NCBI RefSeq assembly: GCF_024519455.1
Contig: NZ_JALJRY010000014.1
Span: forward strand, 1-64,000
DNA: 64,000 nucleotides
Direction: 5' to 3'
From: Streptomyces sp. STR69
GTDB lineage: Bacteria; Actinomycetota; Actinomycetes; Streptomycetales; Streptomycetaceae
Both the position numbers and the translations under genes were made by a program. Below the pieces are notes generated by a model that worked only from the letters and a program-made list of their open reading frames with translations, was not told the origin of the DNA and did no database searches. Numbering within the stretch: position 1 is the stretch's first letter; every line of letters begins with the position of its first letter. This document shows positions 40,035 to 48,700 of this stretch, one piece after another.

Positions 40035-40445
40035 ATGACATACGAAGCCTCCGAGACGTCCGCGAACAGCGCGCCCGCTGTCGCCGCTCGACCGCGCTGG
40101 AACACCAGTTTCTGGATCGCCTACATCCTCACCCGTCCACTCGGCGCCACGGCCGGCGACGTCCTCACCGAGCCGACCGCCAAGGGCGGCCTCGACCTCG
40201 GTACGACGGGCTCGTCGGCCGGACTCCTCGCGATGCTGATCACCCTGACGGGCCACGCCCTCCTCGAAGAACACCGACCGGAGCGTCACCCGGCTCGCCT
40301 CCCCGCCGCCCGGGACACGCGGCGAGCGCGACCGGGTCACCGAGCGGACGGGCTGACCACACCGCCCGTACCGCATCCGCACGGCACCCCCTCCGACGGA
40401 CATCGAAGCGCCCGACCGGGGCACGCGGGAGTGCGGGCCACATGA
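40035..40445 (+). pseudogene. Truncated COG4705 paralogue
   Basis: A 136-residue frame. A paralogue-like start (MTYEASETSANSAPAV) runs directly into the last repeat of a COG4705 protein (NTSFWIAYILTRPLGATAGD, GLDLGTTGSSAGLLAMLITL, GHALLEEHRPE). It then has a Pro/Arg/His-rich tail without homologue-like sequence. The first three repeats (about 170 residues) are missing, consistent with an in-frame internal deletion. Two membrane segments remain. It may be a decayed copy or a stable short variant. Confidence 0.6.
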
Positions 40446-40491
40446 CGTGCGCCCGCACATCGGCCCGTCCAGTGTTTCCAGGAAAGGCATC

Positions 40492-41349
40492 ATGACGTCG
40501 TCTCATACACACAAGTGGGGCCTGAGGAACGGCAGTTCCGCCGGCCGCCAGAACCGGACGCCGGGAGCGGCCGAGGGGAAACAGACGCTGTCCGCCATGG
40601 GGCGCGCCGGATTCGTCGCACGAGGCGTCGTCTACGTCCTCGTCGGCGCCCTCGCCCTGCGGATCGCGTTCGGCGACAGCGGCCCGGAGGCGGACCGGCA
40701 GGGCGCGTTGCAGCAGGTCGCGGCGCAGCCCTTCGGGAAGGCGATGCTGTGGATGCTGGTCGTCGGCTTCGGCTGCATGGCGATCTGGCGGGGCTCGCAG
40801 GCACTGCTGTCCAAGGGGCCGAAGAACAAGGTCGGTTCGCGGTTGCTGGACGGCGGCCGGGCCGTGTTCTACGGCTTCGTCTGCTGGGGTACGGCATCCT
40901 TCGCCGCCGGTACCGGTGGATCGTCCGGCAGTGACGCCAAGTCACGGGACTGGACCGCCTCGGCGCTGAAGCTGCCGGGCGGCCAGGTCCTGGTGGGTCT
41001 CGTCGGCTGCGTCCTGATCGGAGTCGGTGCGACCCTGGCGGTGCGCGCGCTGATGCGGCGTTTCCTGCGGAGGCTGGAGACCGGGAGGATGAGCCGTCGG
41101 GTACGGCAGGTCGTCACCGCTCTCGGTGTGGGCGGCGGTGCGGCGCGCGGTGCCGTGTTCGCCGGGGTGGGCGTCTTCGCGCTGGTGGCGGCCGTCCGCT
41201 TCGACCCGGACCAGGCCAAGGGCATGGACGCCACGCTCCGCAGCTTCGCGCACACTCCGGTGGGCCCGTGGCTGCTGGTTGCCGTGGCCGTCGGGCTCGT
41301 CCTCTTCGGCGGCTTCTCCTTCGCGTCGGCGCGCTGGCGCCGCCTGTGA
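40492..41349 (+). CDS. DUF1206-family membrane protein
   Basis: A 285-residue protein with three tandem two-helix units: MGRAGFVARGVVYVLVGALA, GGRAVFYGFVCWGTASFAAG and GGGAARGAVFAGVGVFALVA. The repeated G-x-A-(R/A)-G-x-V/F pattern is diagnostic of DUF1206. ATG 40492 follows AGGAAAGG. Function is unknown. It precedes a stress sigma factor, a setting seen for DUF1206 genes in actinobacteria. Confidence 0.85.
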   Translation: MTSSHTHKWGLRNGSSAGRQNRTPGAAEGKQTLSAMGRAGFVARGVVYVLVGALALRIAFGDSGPEADRQGALQQVAAQPFGKAMLWMLVVGFGCMAIWRGSQALLSKGPKNKVGSRLLDGGRAVFYGFVCWGTASFAAGTGGSSGSDAKSRDWTASALKLPGGQVLVGLVGCVLIGVGATLAVRALMRRFLRRLETGRMSRRVRQVVTALGVGGGAARGAVFAGVGVFALVAAVRFDPDQAKGMDATLRSFAHTPVGPWLLVAVAVGLVLFGGFSFASARWRRL

Positions 41350-41466
41350 CCGGTGCTCGGAGCGTCCGATCCCGGGGTCGGGGAAACAAAGACCGTCCGC
41401 GCGGACATGAAGTCGCCCGGAGCGGGCACGTGGGGTTCGTCCTGTCCTCCCACTTAAGGCGGCATC

Positions 41467-42339
41467 GTGGTTTCCTCCGCGAACACCCTCGGCGCAACTG
41501 CCCCTGCCCGCACGGGAACACGGCAGGCAGCGGACGAACTGCCGCAGATCGAGGACGGCGCCAAGGTCGCTCCCAAGGACGCGCGCGTGCTGTCGAGGCT
41601 GTTCCTGGACCGGCTGCGGGAGTTGGAGGAGGGCACCCGGGAGTACCAGTACGCGCGGAACACGCTGATCGAGATGAACCTGTCCCTGGTGGCCTTCGCC
41701 GCCCGCCGCTTCCGCAACCGGGGCAGCGGCGACATGGAGGACGTCATCCAGGTCGGCACGATCGGCCTGATCAAGGCGATCGACCGCTTCGACCTGACCC
41801 GCGAGGTCGAGTTCACCTCCTTCGCGATCCCCTACATCGTCGGCGAGATCAAGCGCTTCTTCCGTGACACCACCTGGGCCGTGCACGTCCCGCGGCGCCT
41901 CCAGGAACTCCGCGTCGACCTCGCGAAGAGCAAGGAGACCCTCGCCAGCGAACTGGACCGCACGCCCACGGTCAAGGAACTCGCCGCCCATCTGGAGCTG
42001 ACCGAGGACGAGGTGATCGAGGGACTCATCGCCGCCAACGGCTATGTCGCCGGCTCCATCGACACCCCGGGCGGCGACGACGACACCGACGGCACGCCGA
42101 AGTACGCGGACACCCTGGGCGACGCCGATCCGGCCCTGGAACTGTTCGAGGACCTCCACACGCTCGGCCCGCTGCTGCAGCGGCTCGACGAGCGGGAGCG
42201 GACCATCATCGAGATGCGCTTCGGCCAGGAGCTGACCCAGGCCGAGATCGGCCGCGTACTGAACCTCTCGCAGATGCACATCTCCCGCCTGCTCAACCGC
42301 ACCCTCAAGAAGCTGCGTATCGGCCTGCTCTCCCCGTGA
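41467..42339 (+). CDS. SigB/SigF/SigG-family general-stress RNA polymerase sigma factor
   Basis: 290 residues from GTG 41467. Region 2 is LIEMNLSLVAFAARRFRNRG, EDVIQVGTIGLIKAIDRFD and VEFTSFAIPYIVGEIKRFFR; region 3 is LAKSKETLASELDRTPTVKE; region 4 is LDERERTIIEMRFGQELTQA, EIGRVLNLSQMHISRLL. This is the SigB/F group controlled by anti-sigma kinases. The downstream genes encode exactly such a switch (RsbQ-, RsbP-, RsbV- and RsbW-like), making this the probable target. Confidence 0.92.
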   Translation: MVSSANTLGATAPARTGTRQAADELPQIEDGAKVAPKDARVLSRLFLDRLRELEEGTREYQYARNTLIEMNLSLVAFAARRFRNRGSGDMEDVIQVGTIGLIKAIDRFDLTREVEFTSFAIPYIVGEIKRFFRDTTWAVHVPRRLQELRVDLAKSKETLASELDRTPTVKELAAHLELTEDEVIEGLIAANGYVAGSIDTPGGDDDTDGTPKYADTLGDADPALELFEDLHTLGPLLQRLDERERTIIEMRFGQELTQAEIGRVLNLSQMHISRLLNRTLKKLRIGLLSP

Positions 42340-42373
42340 TCCCCACCCGCACCACGCCGAAAGGTCACCACGG

Positions 42374-42805
42374 ATGAGCGCCGAGCACGACCCGCTCCAC
42401 CAACCGTCCGCACCGATCGTCACGGAACCGGTACCGGACCTCCAACTCCAGCTGCTGGTACGGCTGCTCGGCCGGGACGCGGGGGCTGCCCTGCCCATCA
42501 CGCTCACCGTCGGGGGCGCCTTCCTGCACGGCGACCTGATCTCCCACGAGGCGTGGACCACCGACTGGGCACACAGCCTGCACGGTCTCGACGGCCCCGG
42601 CGCGAAGCTGCTGGAACGGTTCCCGGAGCAGGTGGACGAGGTGGTCGAGGAGAAGCAGGGCCGGTCCGCACCGCAACGGCTGCCGCAGTGGATCCATCTG
42701 CGCGACGCCACCGGTGTCGCCGCCGGTGGCGGGTCCGCGGTCATGCCCCTGTGGCGCGGCCGGCTCGCGGACGTGTCCGGCTGGTCGCTGGGGAAACCGA
42801 AGTAG
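42374..42805 (+). CDS. GvpU-like small protein
   Basis: A 143-residue protein with LQLQLLVRLLGRDAGAALPI, TLTVGGAFLHGDLISHEAW and a C-terminal LWRGRLADVSGWSLGK. The ITLxVGGxxxxGxLIS core resembles gas-vesicle accessory protein GvpU, which in actinobacteria is also found apart from gas-vesicle genes; none are present here. It lies 34 nt after the sigma factor and is probably cotranscribed. Soluble; precise role unknown. Confidence 0.5.
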   Translation: MSAEHDPLHQPSAPIVTEPVPDLQLQLLVRLLGRDAGAALPITLTVGGAFLHGDLISHEAWTTDWAHSLHGLDGPGAKLLERFPEQVDEVVEEKQGRSAPQRLPQWIHLRDATGVAAGGGSAVMPLWRGRLADVSGWSLGKPK

Positions 42806-42876
42806 CCGTCGCGGGCGTCCGGCACGGGGGCGGACGGAGTGGGTGGGCGAGGCACCGGTCTGTGAGGATGGGCCCC

Positions 42877-43689
42877 ATGGATGTGCGCAGCAGAAACCAG
42901 GTGTCGGTGACCGGCCGCGCCGACGGGCCGGTGGTGGTGCTGGCGCACGGATTCGGGTGCGACCAGCACATGTGGCGGCTGGTGGTGCCGCTCCTGGAAC
43001 GCGACTTCACCGTGGTGCTCTTCGACCATGTGGGAGCCGGATGTTCCGATCTGTCGGCATGGAGCCCGGAGCGCTACTCCACGCTGGACGGCTACACCGA
43101 GGACGTGCTGGAGATCTGCCGTGACCTGGACCTCGGCCCGGTGACCTTCGTCGGGCACTCGGTGAGCGCGATGATGGGCGTCCTGGCCGCCGCGCGCGAG
43201 CCCGAGGCGTTCACCGGCCTGGTGCTGCTCGCCCCGTCACCGTGCTTCGTCGACGACCCGGCCACCGGCTACCGCGGCGGGTTCAGCGCCGAGGACGTCG
43301 ACGAGCTCCTGGGCTCCCTGGACGCGAACTACCTGGGTTGGTCGGGCACCATGGCACCGGTGATCATGGGCAATCCGGAGCGCCCGGAACTGGGGGAGGA
43401 GCTGACCAACAGCTTCTGCCGCACCGATCCGGAGATCGCCCGCTCCTTCGCCCGTGTCACGTTCCTGTCGGACAACCGGCAGGACCTCTCCGACGTCACC
43501 GTGCCCACGCTCGTCGCACAGTGTTCCCGTGACGCGATCGCGCCCCCGGAGGTCGGCGAGTTCGTACGGTCCCGGATCCGGGGAAGCCGTCTGGTCACCC
43601 TGAACGCGACCGGACACTGTCCCCAGCTCGCCGCACCGGAGGAGACGGCCGCCGCGATCACCGAGTTCGTCGAGGCCACCCGCCGATGA
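42877..43689 (+). CDS. rsbQ-like: RsbQ-like alpha/beta hydrolase
   Basis: 270 residues from ATG 42877 (GAGG nine bases upstream; an ATG at 42868 is also in frame). The oxyanion-hole segment is VLAHGFGCDQHMW, the nucleophile elbow VGHSVSAMMG (S95), the acid region CSRDAIAPP and the catalytic His in NATGHCPQL. High similarity of these blocks to Bacillus RsbQ and plant D14/KAI2-type hydrolases is evident. It overlaps the PAS-phosphatase gene by ATGA, the same pairing as rsbQ-rsbP in energy-stress control of SigB, where the hydrolase is required for phosphatase activation by a small hydrophobic ligand. Confidence 0.88.
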   Translation: MDVRSRNQVSVTGRADGPVVVLAHGFGCDQHMWRLVVPLLERDFTVVLFDHVGAGCSDLSAWSPERYSTLDGYTEDVLEICRDLDLGPVTFVGHSVSAMMGVLAAAREPEAFTGLVLLAPSPCFVDDPATGYRGGFSAEDVDELLGSLDANYLGWSGTMAPVIMGNPERPELGEELTNSFCRTDPEIARSFARVTFLSDNRQDLSDVTVPTLVAQCSRDAIAPPEVGEFVRSRIRGSRLVTLNATGHCPQLAAPEETAAAITEFVEATRR

Positions 43690-44957
43690 ACACGGGCGAC
43701 GCGACCGGGAGCGGCGAGCACAGACCACCCGGGAAACAGTCCGGTGCCGACCACGCGGCGTTCTCCGCCCTCCTGGAGGACAGCGCCGAGGACCTCTACG
43801 AACACGCGCCCTGCGGCTACCTCTCCACCCTTCTGGACGGCACGATCGCGAAGATCAACACGACGCTGCTCGACTGGCTCGGCCACGACCGCGGCGACCT
43901 GGTGGGCCGTAGGACCTTCTCCGACCTGCTGACCGTGGGCGGCCGGCTCTACCACGAGACCCACTTCGCCCCGCTGCTGCGCATCCAGGGAGAGGTCAGC
44001 GGCATCGCCCTGGAGCTGAAGACGACCGACGGAGCCCGGCTGCCCGTGCTGGTGACGTCCACCGTCAAGACCGGAGACGACGGCCGGCCACTGCTGATCC
44101 GCACCACCGTCTTCGACGCCCGCGACCGCCGCGCCTACGAGACGGAACTGCTGCGCGCCCGCCGCCAGGCCGAGCGCGAACGCGAAGAACTCATGCGCCT
44201 CAACGCCACCCTGCAGCAGACCCTGCTGCCGCCAACTCTGGTGAACGTGCCCGGACTCGACGTCGCCGCGTACTACCACGTCGCCTCCACCGACATGGTC
44301 GGCGGCGACTTCTACGACCTCTTCCCGCTCTCCGCCGGAACCTGGGGACTGTTCCTGGGGGACGTGTGCGGCAAGGGTGCCGCCGCGGCGGCCGTCACCT
44401 CGCTGGCCCGCTACACACTGCGCGCCGCCGCCGTCTACGACCCCGACCCGGCCGCCGTCCTGAGTAACCTCAACACCGTCCTCAATCACGAGTACAACGG
44501 CCACGACCCGCGGTTCTGCACCGTCGTCTTCGGACTGCTCACCCCCGAGGGCGAGCACGGCGGCTTCCGCATCACCCTGGCCAGCGGCGGCCACCCCCCG
44601 GCCCTGCTGCTGCACGCCGACGGCAGCGTCGAGCAGGTGGACACCCCCGGTGGACAGCTCATCGGCGTCCTGCCCGACGCCCACATCGCCACCGCCACCG
44701 TCCATCTGGCGGCGGGCGACACCCTGCTGCTGTACACGGACGGTGTCACCGAGGCCCGCCAGGCCCGCACCGGCACCGGCGACCGATACGGGGACGAGGC
44801 CCTCCTCGACTTCGCCCGGGCGCTGGCCCCCACCACCGCCTCGGAGGCCGTCGCCGCGATCCGCGACCTGCTCGACACCTTCGGCACCGGCATCGACGAC
44901 GACACCGCCGTCCTCGCCATCAACGTGCCCCGACCGCCCAGCGAAGAGCAGCAGTGA
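43686..44957 (+). CDS. rsbP-like: PAS-PP2C (SpoIIE-type) phosphatase, RsbP-like
   Basis: 423 residues. The PAS domain is about 30-145 (LYEHAPCGYLSTLLDGTIAK, LDWLGHDRGDLVGRRTFSDL), a short coiled-coil linker about 150-175 (LLRARRQAEREREELMRLNA), and the SpoIIE/PPM domain has metal-site motifs VGGDFYDLF, LGDVCGKGAAAAA and DDDTAVLAI. It dephosphorylates the STAS antagonist in partner switching. The start overlaps the RsbQ-like stop (ATGA) and its stop overlaps the STAS start (GTGA), so the three are translationally coupled. Confidence 0.92.
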   Translation: MNTGDATGSGEHRPPGKQSGADHAAFSALLEDSAEDLYEHAPCGYLSTLLDGTIAKINTTLLDWLGHDRGDLVGRRTFSDLLTVGGRLYHETHFAPLLRIQGEVSGIALELKTTDGARLPVLVTSTVKTGDDGRPLLIRTTVFDARDRRAYETELLRARRQAEREREELMRLNATLQQTLLPPTLVNVPGLDVAAYYHVASTDMVGGDFYDLFPLSAGTWGLFLGDVCGKGAAAAAVTSLARYTLRAAAVYDPDPAAVLSNLNTVLNHEYNGHDPRFCTVVFGLLTPEGEHGGFRITLASGGHPPALLLHADGSVEQVDTPGGQLIGVLPDAHIATATVHLAAGDTLLLYTDGVTEARQARTGTGDRYGDEALLDFARALAPTTASEAVAAIRDLLDTFGTGIDDDTAVLAINVPRPPSEEQQ

Positions 44958-45316
44958 CTCAACTCGCCGTACAGACCCGGACCACGCCCGCAGGCCCCGT
45001 CGTCGAACTGACCGGCGAGCTCGACTACGACAGCTGCGCCCAGGTACGCGAACTCCTGCCCGCACTCGCGCTCCAGGACGGCCAGCAGCTCGTCGTCGAC
45101 CTGACCGGTGTCACCTTCTGCGACTCCAGCGGCATCACCGCCCTGCTCGCGGCCCGCAACCACGCCCTCGCCGCCCGGGCGGACATCGCGCTGGCCGCCG
45201 TCCCCGCGCACCTCGACCGGATCTTCCACATGGTCGGCCTGGACCAGGTCTTCTCCACCCACCCCACCGCACAGGCCGCCGAAGCGGCCTGGATCCCTCC
45301 GACGACCCGAACCTGA
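44954..45316 (+). CDS. Anti-sigma factor antagonist (STAS, RsbV/SpoIIAA-like)
   Basis: A 120-residue STAS domain with VVELTGELDYDSC and the phosphorylation motif VTFCDSSGITALL (D57, S58/S59). GTG 44954 overlaps the RsbP-like stop. Dephosphorylated by the upstream PP2C, it would capture the anti-sigma kinase encoded just downstream on the other strand and release the sigma factor at 41467. Confidence 0.92.
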   Translation: MTQLAVQTRTTPAGPVVELTGELDYDSCAQVRELLPALALQDGQQLVVDLTGVTFCDSSGITALLAARNHALAARADIALAAVPAHLDRIFHMVGLDQVFSTHPTAQAAEAAWIPPTTRT

Positions 45317-45320
45317 ACCG

Positions 45321-46247
45321 TCAACGGGCGAGGTAGAACCGGATCGTCGTGCCGTCCGGAGCCGTATGCACGCGTACGAGGGCGGCGACGGAGTTGACCA
45401 GGAGGAGTCCGCGCCCGCCGGGCAGGCCGCGTGAGGGCGGGCGGCGGCCGGCCAGCGGATCGGTCAGCCGGCCGTGGTCCTCGACCTCGCAGACGATCTG
45501 ATCGCCCTCGGCCCAGATCCGCAGCGTCCCCGAACCACCCCCGTGCACCACGCTGTTGGTGGTCAACTCCGCGACGGCCAGCGCCAGATCCTGCAGCCCC
45601 GTGCCCGCCAGGCCCAGCCGCTCGGCCTCCTGGACCGCGAACCAGCGGGACTTGGGGAGCTCTCCCGTGTCGAACGTGAGAGAGGCCGCGCCCGGCGGAT
45701 GGATGAGCGGCTCGTTGTAGCGGGCGATCATCCGCTCGGGATCGTAGGTGCCGGCAGCGGGTTGACCATGTCCGTCGATGACGAGCGGGTGGGTGGCGCG
45801 GGCGTCGGCCAGCACCTCCGGTGCCAGGCGGTCCGCGTCGTAGGGGCACAGGATCGTCAACTCACGGTCCTCGAAAGCGGAGTTGATCAGCGCCTCGTGC
45901 TGGACGCACGCCGGGTACTCCACGGCGGTGCGCCCGGGCCAGATCGGTTCGCCGACGATCCGCACCCGGCCGCCGTGGGCGTCGGCGAAGGCCCGCAGCA
46001 CACCCGGGATGATCCGCCCCGGATTGCGGCCGACCTCGGTCATGTCGAGGAACCGCACACCGGCTGCGCCCGGCCCGAGTCCGGCTCTGATCAGGTCGAG
46101 GTGGGGTCCGGGAACGGCGACCGCGACGGGCTCCCCGGCCGCCAGACCCTCCCGGACGAACGGCACCATGCCCGCCGTGTACTGCTCCTCGCCCCGGTAG
46201 AACAGCGCGGGATGCGCGAACGGCCGATCGCCGGTGACCGTACTCAT
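45321..46247 (-). CDS. MEDS-domain anti-sigma regulatory kinase (RsbW/RsbA type)
   Basis: 308 residues. An N-terminal MEDS (methanogen/methylotroph DcmR sensory-like) domain has HPALFYRGEEQYTAGMVPFV, VRFLDMTEVGRNPGRIIPG and EPIWPGRTAVEYPACVQHEA. A GHKL ATPase domain follows, with LALAVAELTTNSVVHGGG (N box), VCEVEDHGRLTDP and GGRGLLLVNSVAALVRV. ATG 46247 is preferred (GGTGGCGGTGCG upstream) over an opening at 46292. It would phosphorylate the STAS protein and bind the sigma factor, with the MEDS part sensing a ligand. It converges on the STAS gene with a 4-bp gap. Confidence 0.88.
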   Translation of the reverse strand: MSTVTGDRPFAHPALFYRGEEQYTAGMVPFVREGLAAGEPVAVAVPGPHLDLIRAGLGPGAAGVRFLDMTEVGRNPGRIIPGVLRAFADAHGGRVRIVGEPIWPGRTAVEYPACVQHEALINSAFEDRELTILCPYDADRLAPEVLADARATHPLVIDGHGQPAAGTYDPERMIARYNEPLIHPPGAASLTFDTGELPKSRWFAVQEAERLGLAGTGLQDLALAVAELTTNSVVHGGGSGTLRIWAEGDQIVCEVEDHGRLTDPLAGRRPPSRGLPGGRGLLLVNSVAALVRVHTAPDGTTIRFYLAR

Positions 46248-46328
46248 CGCACCGCCACCTCGATCCTCGTCGGTCCGGCCGGACATGTCCACGACGCGCG
46301 GCAGTCTACGGCGGCACCCGCGAGGCCG

Positions 46329-47486
46329 TCAGGAACAGAAGTCGGTGATGGTGTCGGTGAGGATGTCGGTCAGCCGGTGCAGGGAGGCGATGTCGGCCCA
46401 TTCGACGGCCTCGTGGGCTCCCGCGCCGTCGGCCCCGAACAGCAGACAGGGGATCCCGGCCCGGTCCAGGAGGGCGCAGTCCGTCCAGTACGGCTCGGCG
46501 AGGACGGCGGGCGTGTGCCCGAGGACGGACCGCGCGTGCCGGAGCAGCGTGCGTACCACGGGCTGGTCCGGGTCCCCCTCGAACGGCTCGCGGTGCAGGC
46601 CGCGACGCAACTCGTAGGTGAAGTCCGGGACGGTGGCGGCGAGTTGGTCCAGGATCGCGGTCAACTCGGTCTGGACGGTGTCGGCCTCCTCGCCCGGCAC
46701 GGTGCGCCGTTCCAGGGTGATCCGGCACTGCGCCGGGTAGGTCGAGGGCTCCTCGCCGCCGTGGATGACGGAGGCGTGCACGGTTCCGGAGCCGAGCATC
46801 GGGTGTCCTTCGGCCGCGGCGAGGCGGTGGCCCAACTCCTCCACGGCCACGAGGAAATGACCGGCCTTGGCGATGGCGTCGATGCCCAGGCCGGGCTGCG
46901 ACCCGTGGGCGGCACGCCCGTGCACGATCACGTCGAACCAGACGAACCCCTTGTGGGCGAGGACCACTTGGAGTCGGCTCGGCTCGGTGACGATCGCCGC
47001 GTCGGCGGTGAACGACTCCAGCACCTCCTCGGTACCGGCACTCGCGTTCTCCTCGTCGGCGACACAGGCGAGCAGGACGTCACCGCGCAACGGTCCCCGT
47101 GCGGTGGCCCGGACGGCGGCGATCATCATGGCCGCGACACCGCCCTTCATGTCGCAGGCCCCACGCCCGTAGAGCCTCCCGTCCTCTGTCCGGGGGCTGA
47201 GCGGCTCGCCCTCGTAGCCGCCCAGGCCCACGGTGTCGAGATGCCCGTTGAGCATCAGCGAACGGCCGCCGCCGGTGCCGCGGGCGATCGCGACGAGGGA
47301 CGGACGGCCCGGGTTCCGCTCCAGCCGGTGGACCTCGAACCCGCGCGCGCCGAGCCAGTCCGCGCACAGGTCGGCGATCGCCCCTTCCCCCGCGCCCGAG
47401 GCCGCCAGCCCCGGGTTGACGGAGTCGATCGCGATCAGCCGCTCCAACAGCCGTACGGGATCGAGTTGTTCGGACTGCTGCGTCAT
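46329..47486 (-). CDS. M20-family peptidase/deacylase (ArgE/DapE/YgeY type)
   Basis: A 385-residue metallohydrolase with NGHLDTVGLG (H82, D84), RGACDMKGG (D112), CVADEENASAGTEE (general base E145, metal E146) and a C-terminal His in GADGAGAHEAVEW. The lid-domain motif HGRAAHGSQP is present. It overlaps the diaminopropionate ammonia-lyase stop as ATGA. M20 peptidase plus DpaL is the ygeX-ygeY pairing of enteric bacteria, so it probably releases a 2,3-diaminopropionate or related amino acid from an N-acyl or peptide precursor. Substrate unproven. Confidence 0.85.
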   Translation of the reverse strand: MTQQSEQLDPVRLLERLIAIDSVNPGLAASGAGEGAIADLCADWLGARGFEVHRLERNPGRPSLVAIARGTGGGRSLMLNGHLDTVGLGGYEGEPLSPRTEDGRLYGRGACDMKGGVAAMMIAAVRATARGPLRGDVLLACVADEENASAGTEEVLESFTADAAIVTEPSRLQVVLAHKGFVWFDVIVHGRAAHGSQPGLGIDAIAKAGHFLVAVEELGHRLAAAEGHPMLGSGTVHASVIHGGEEPSTYPAQCRITLERRTVPGEEADTVQTELTAILDQLAATVPDFTYELRRGLHREPFEGDPDQPVVRTLLRHARSVLGHTPAVLAEPYWTDCALLDRAGIPCLLFGADGAGAHEAVEWADIASLHRLTDILTDTITDFCS

Positions 47487-48601
47487 CGCTGCTCCTCCGC
47501 GTGGGGATTGGCTGCCGTGCCCTCGGTGCTCAGCAGGACGACGGTCGAGTCGGAGCCGACGGCCAGGGCCCTACGGCGTCCGGTGGCGCCCTCCCCGGTC
47601 AGTGCGGCGCGGGCACCCGCGAGCGAGGCCGCGCCGCAGGGGCCCGCGGAGACACCGGCGGCGGCGAGGGCCCGGACGGCGTCCGCGCTGTCGGTGTCCG
47701 TGACCGCGACGGCGGCGTCCAGACCGTCGCGCAGCAGGGGCCACGCCAGGCTGGAGACGGTGCCGCAGTTGAGACCGGCCATGGTGGTGTCGCCGGTCGG
47801 CACACTGACCGGCTCCCCACGGCCCAGGCCGGCCAGCACGCAGGCCGCGGTGACCGGCTCCACCGACAACAACGCGGTCGCCGCGGTCTCGTCCCGCCGA
47901 CTGCGGTAGTGCGTGACGGCGGCCTGCGCGAGGGAGCCCACGCCCGCCGGGACGACCACCAGGCCCGGTGCCTCGGCACCCAACTGCTCGTCGATCTCGG
48001 CGAACAGGGTGGAGTAGCCCTCCACGATCCAGCCGGGGATCCGCTCGTAGCCGGGCCAGGCGGTGTCCTGCACGAGCACGGAGTCCGGCCTGCCCGCCGC
48101 CGCCTCGGCCGCCCGGCGCACGGCCTCGTCGTAGGCGCCGGGCACCAGGACCACGTCCGCGCCCTCGTCCTCGATGGCGGTCACGGCCGCCGGGTGGACG
48201 CCTCGGGGCACGAAGACCTGGGCGCGCTGCCCGAACAGCCGAGCCATCCGGGCCACGGCCCGGCCGTGGTTGCCGTCGGTGGCGGTGACCAGGCGTACCG
48301 GGCCGCCGTCCGGCCGGCCGGCCAGCACCCGGTGGATCGCCCAGGACGCGCCCAGTGCCTTGAAGGCCGGCAGCCCCAGGCGCGCGGACTCGTCCTTGAC
48401 GAACACCCGACCTACCCCCAACTCGGCGGCCAGGAATGGGAGTTCGGTCAGGGGAGTGGGCGCGTAGCCGGGCAGTCCGGCATGGAAGTCCCGCACCTCG
48501 GCCGGAGGCGGCGCGCAGGTCCACGTCCGGGCGACGGATCTGACGTACCAGGGCAGTCGGCGCGGGGCGGAGCTGCCGGAGAGGAGAGAAGTCTTGGACA
48601 C
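47483..48601 (-). CDS. dpaL: Diaminopropionate ammonia-lyase
   Basis: A 372-residue fold-type-II PLP enzyme. The PLP lysine is K81 in LGLPAFKALGASWAIH; the phosphate loop lies in PAGVGSLAQAAV and the family motif LVTATDGNHGRAVARMA is complete. It converts 2,3-diaminopropionate to pyruvate and ammonia. Length is near that of YgeX (about 400). It is first in a two-gene operon, divergent from a LysR gene across 99 bp with two palindromes. Confidence 0.88.
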   Translation of the reverse strand: MSKTSLLSGSSAPRRLPWYVRSVARTWTCAPPPAEVRDFHAGLPGYAPTPLTELPFLAAELGVGRVFVKDESARLGLPAFKALGASWAIHRVLAGRPDGGPVRLVTATDGNHGRAVARMARLFGQRAQVFVPRGVHPAAVTAIEDEGADVVLVPGAYDEAVRRAAEAAAGRPDSVLVQDTAWPGYERIPGWIVEGYSTLFAEIDEQLGAEAPGLVVVPAGVGSLAQAAVTHYRSRRDETAATALLSVEPVTAACVLAGLGRGEPVSVPTGDTTMAGLNCGTVSSLAWPLLRDGLDAAVAVTDTDSADAVRALAAAGVSAGPCGAASLAGARAALTGEGATGRRRALAVGSDSTVVLLSTEGTAANPHAEEQR

Positions 48602-48618
48602 ATGATCAGCGTGTGATC

Positions 48619-48630
48619 AATCATATGATT
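48619..48630. promoter_or_regulatory. AATCATATGATT palindrome (LysR-site candidate 1)
   Basis: A perfect 12-bp dyad, unusually AT-rich for the region, 18 nt before the dpaL start in the divergent intergenic region. Confidence 0.55.
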
Positions 48631-48659
48631 AGTCCAGCACATGTTTTCGAACAGTATTC

Positions 48660-48674
48660 GTCAGAAAAACTGAC
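48660..48674. promoter_or_regulatory. GTCAG-AAAAA-CTGAC dyad (LysR-site candidate 2)
   Basis: Perfect 5+5+5 inverted repeat, 26 nt before the LysR ATG and about four helical turns from the first palindrome, the kind of spacing used by LysR activation and repression half-sites. Confidence 0.5.
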
Positions 48675-48700
48675 CGACGACTGATCGACGGAGGCCGGTG

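Noticed and set aside
40942..43158. A 738-codon minus-strand frame
   Set aside because: Opposite the sigma factor, GvpU-like and RsbQ-like genes; no domain recognised.
45474..47909. An 811-codon plus-strand frame
   Set aside because: Antisense to the MEDS kinase, M20 peptidase and dpaL genes, all of which carry intact catalytic motifs.
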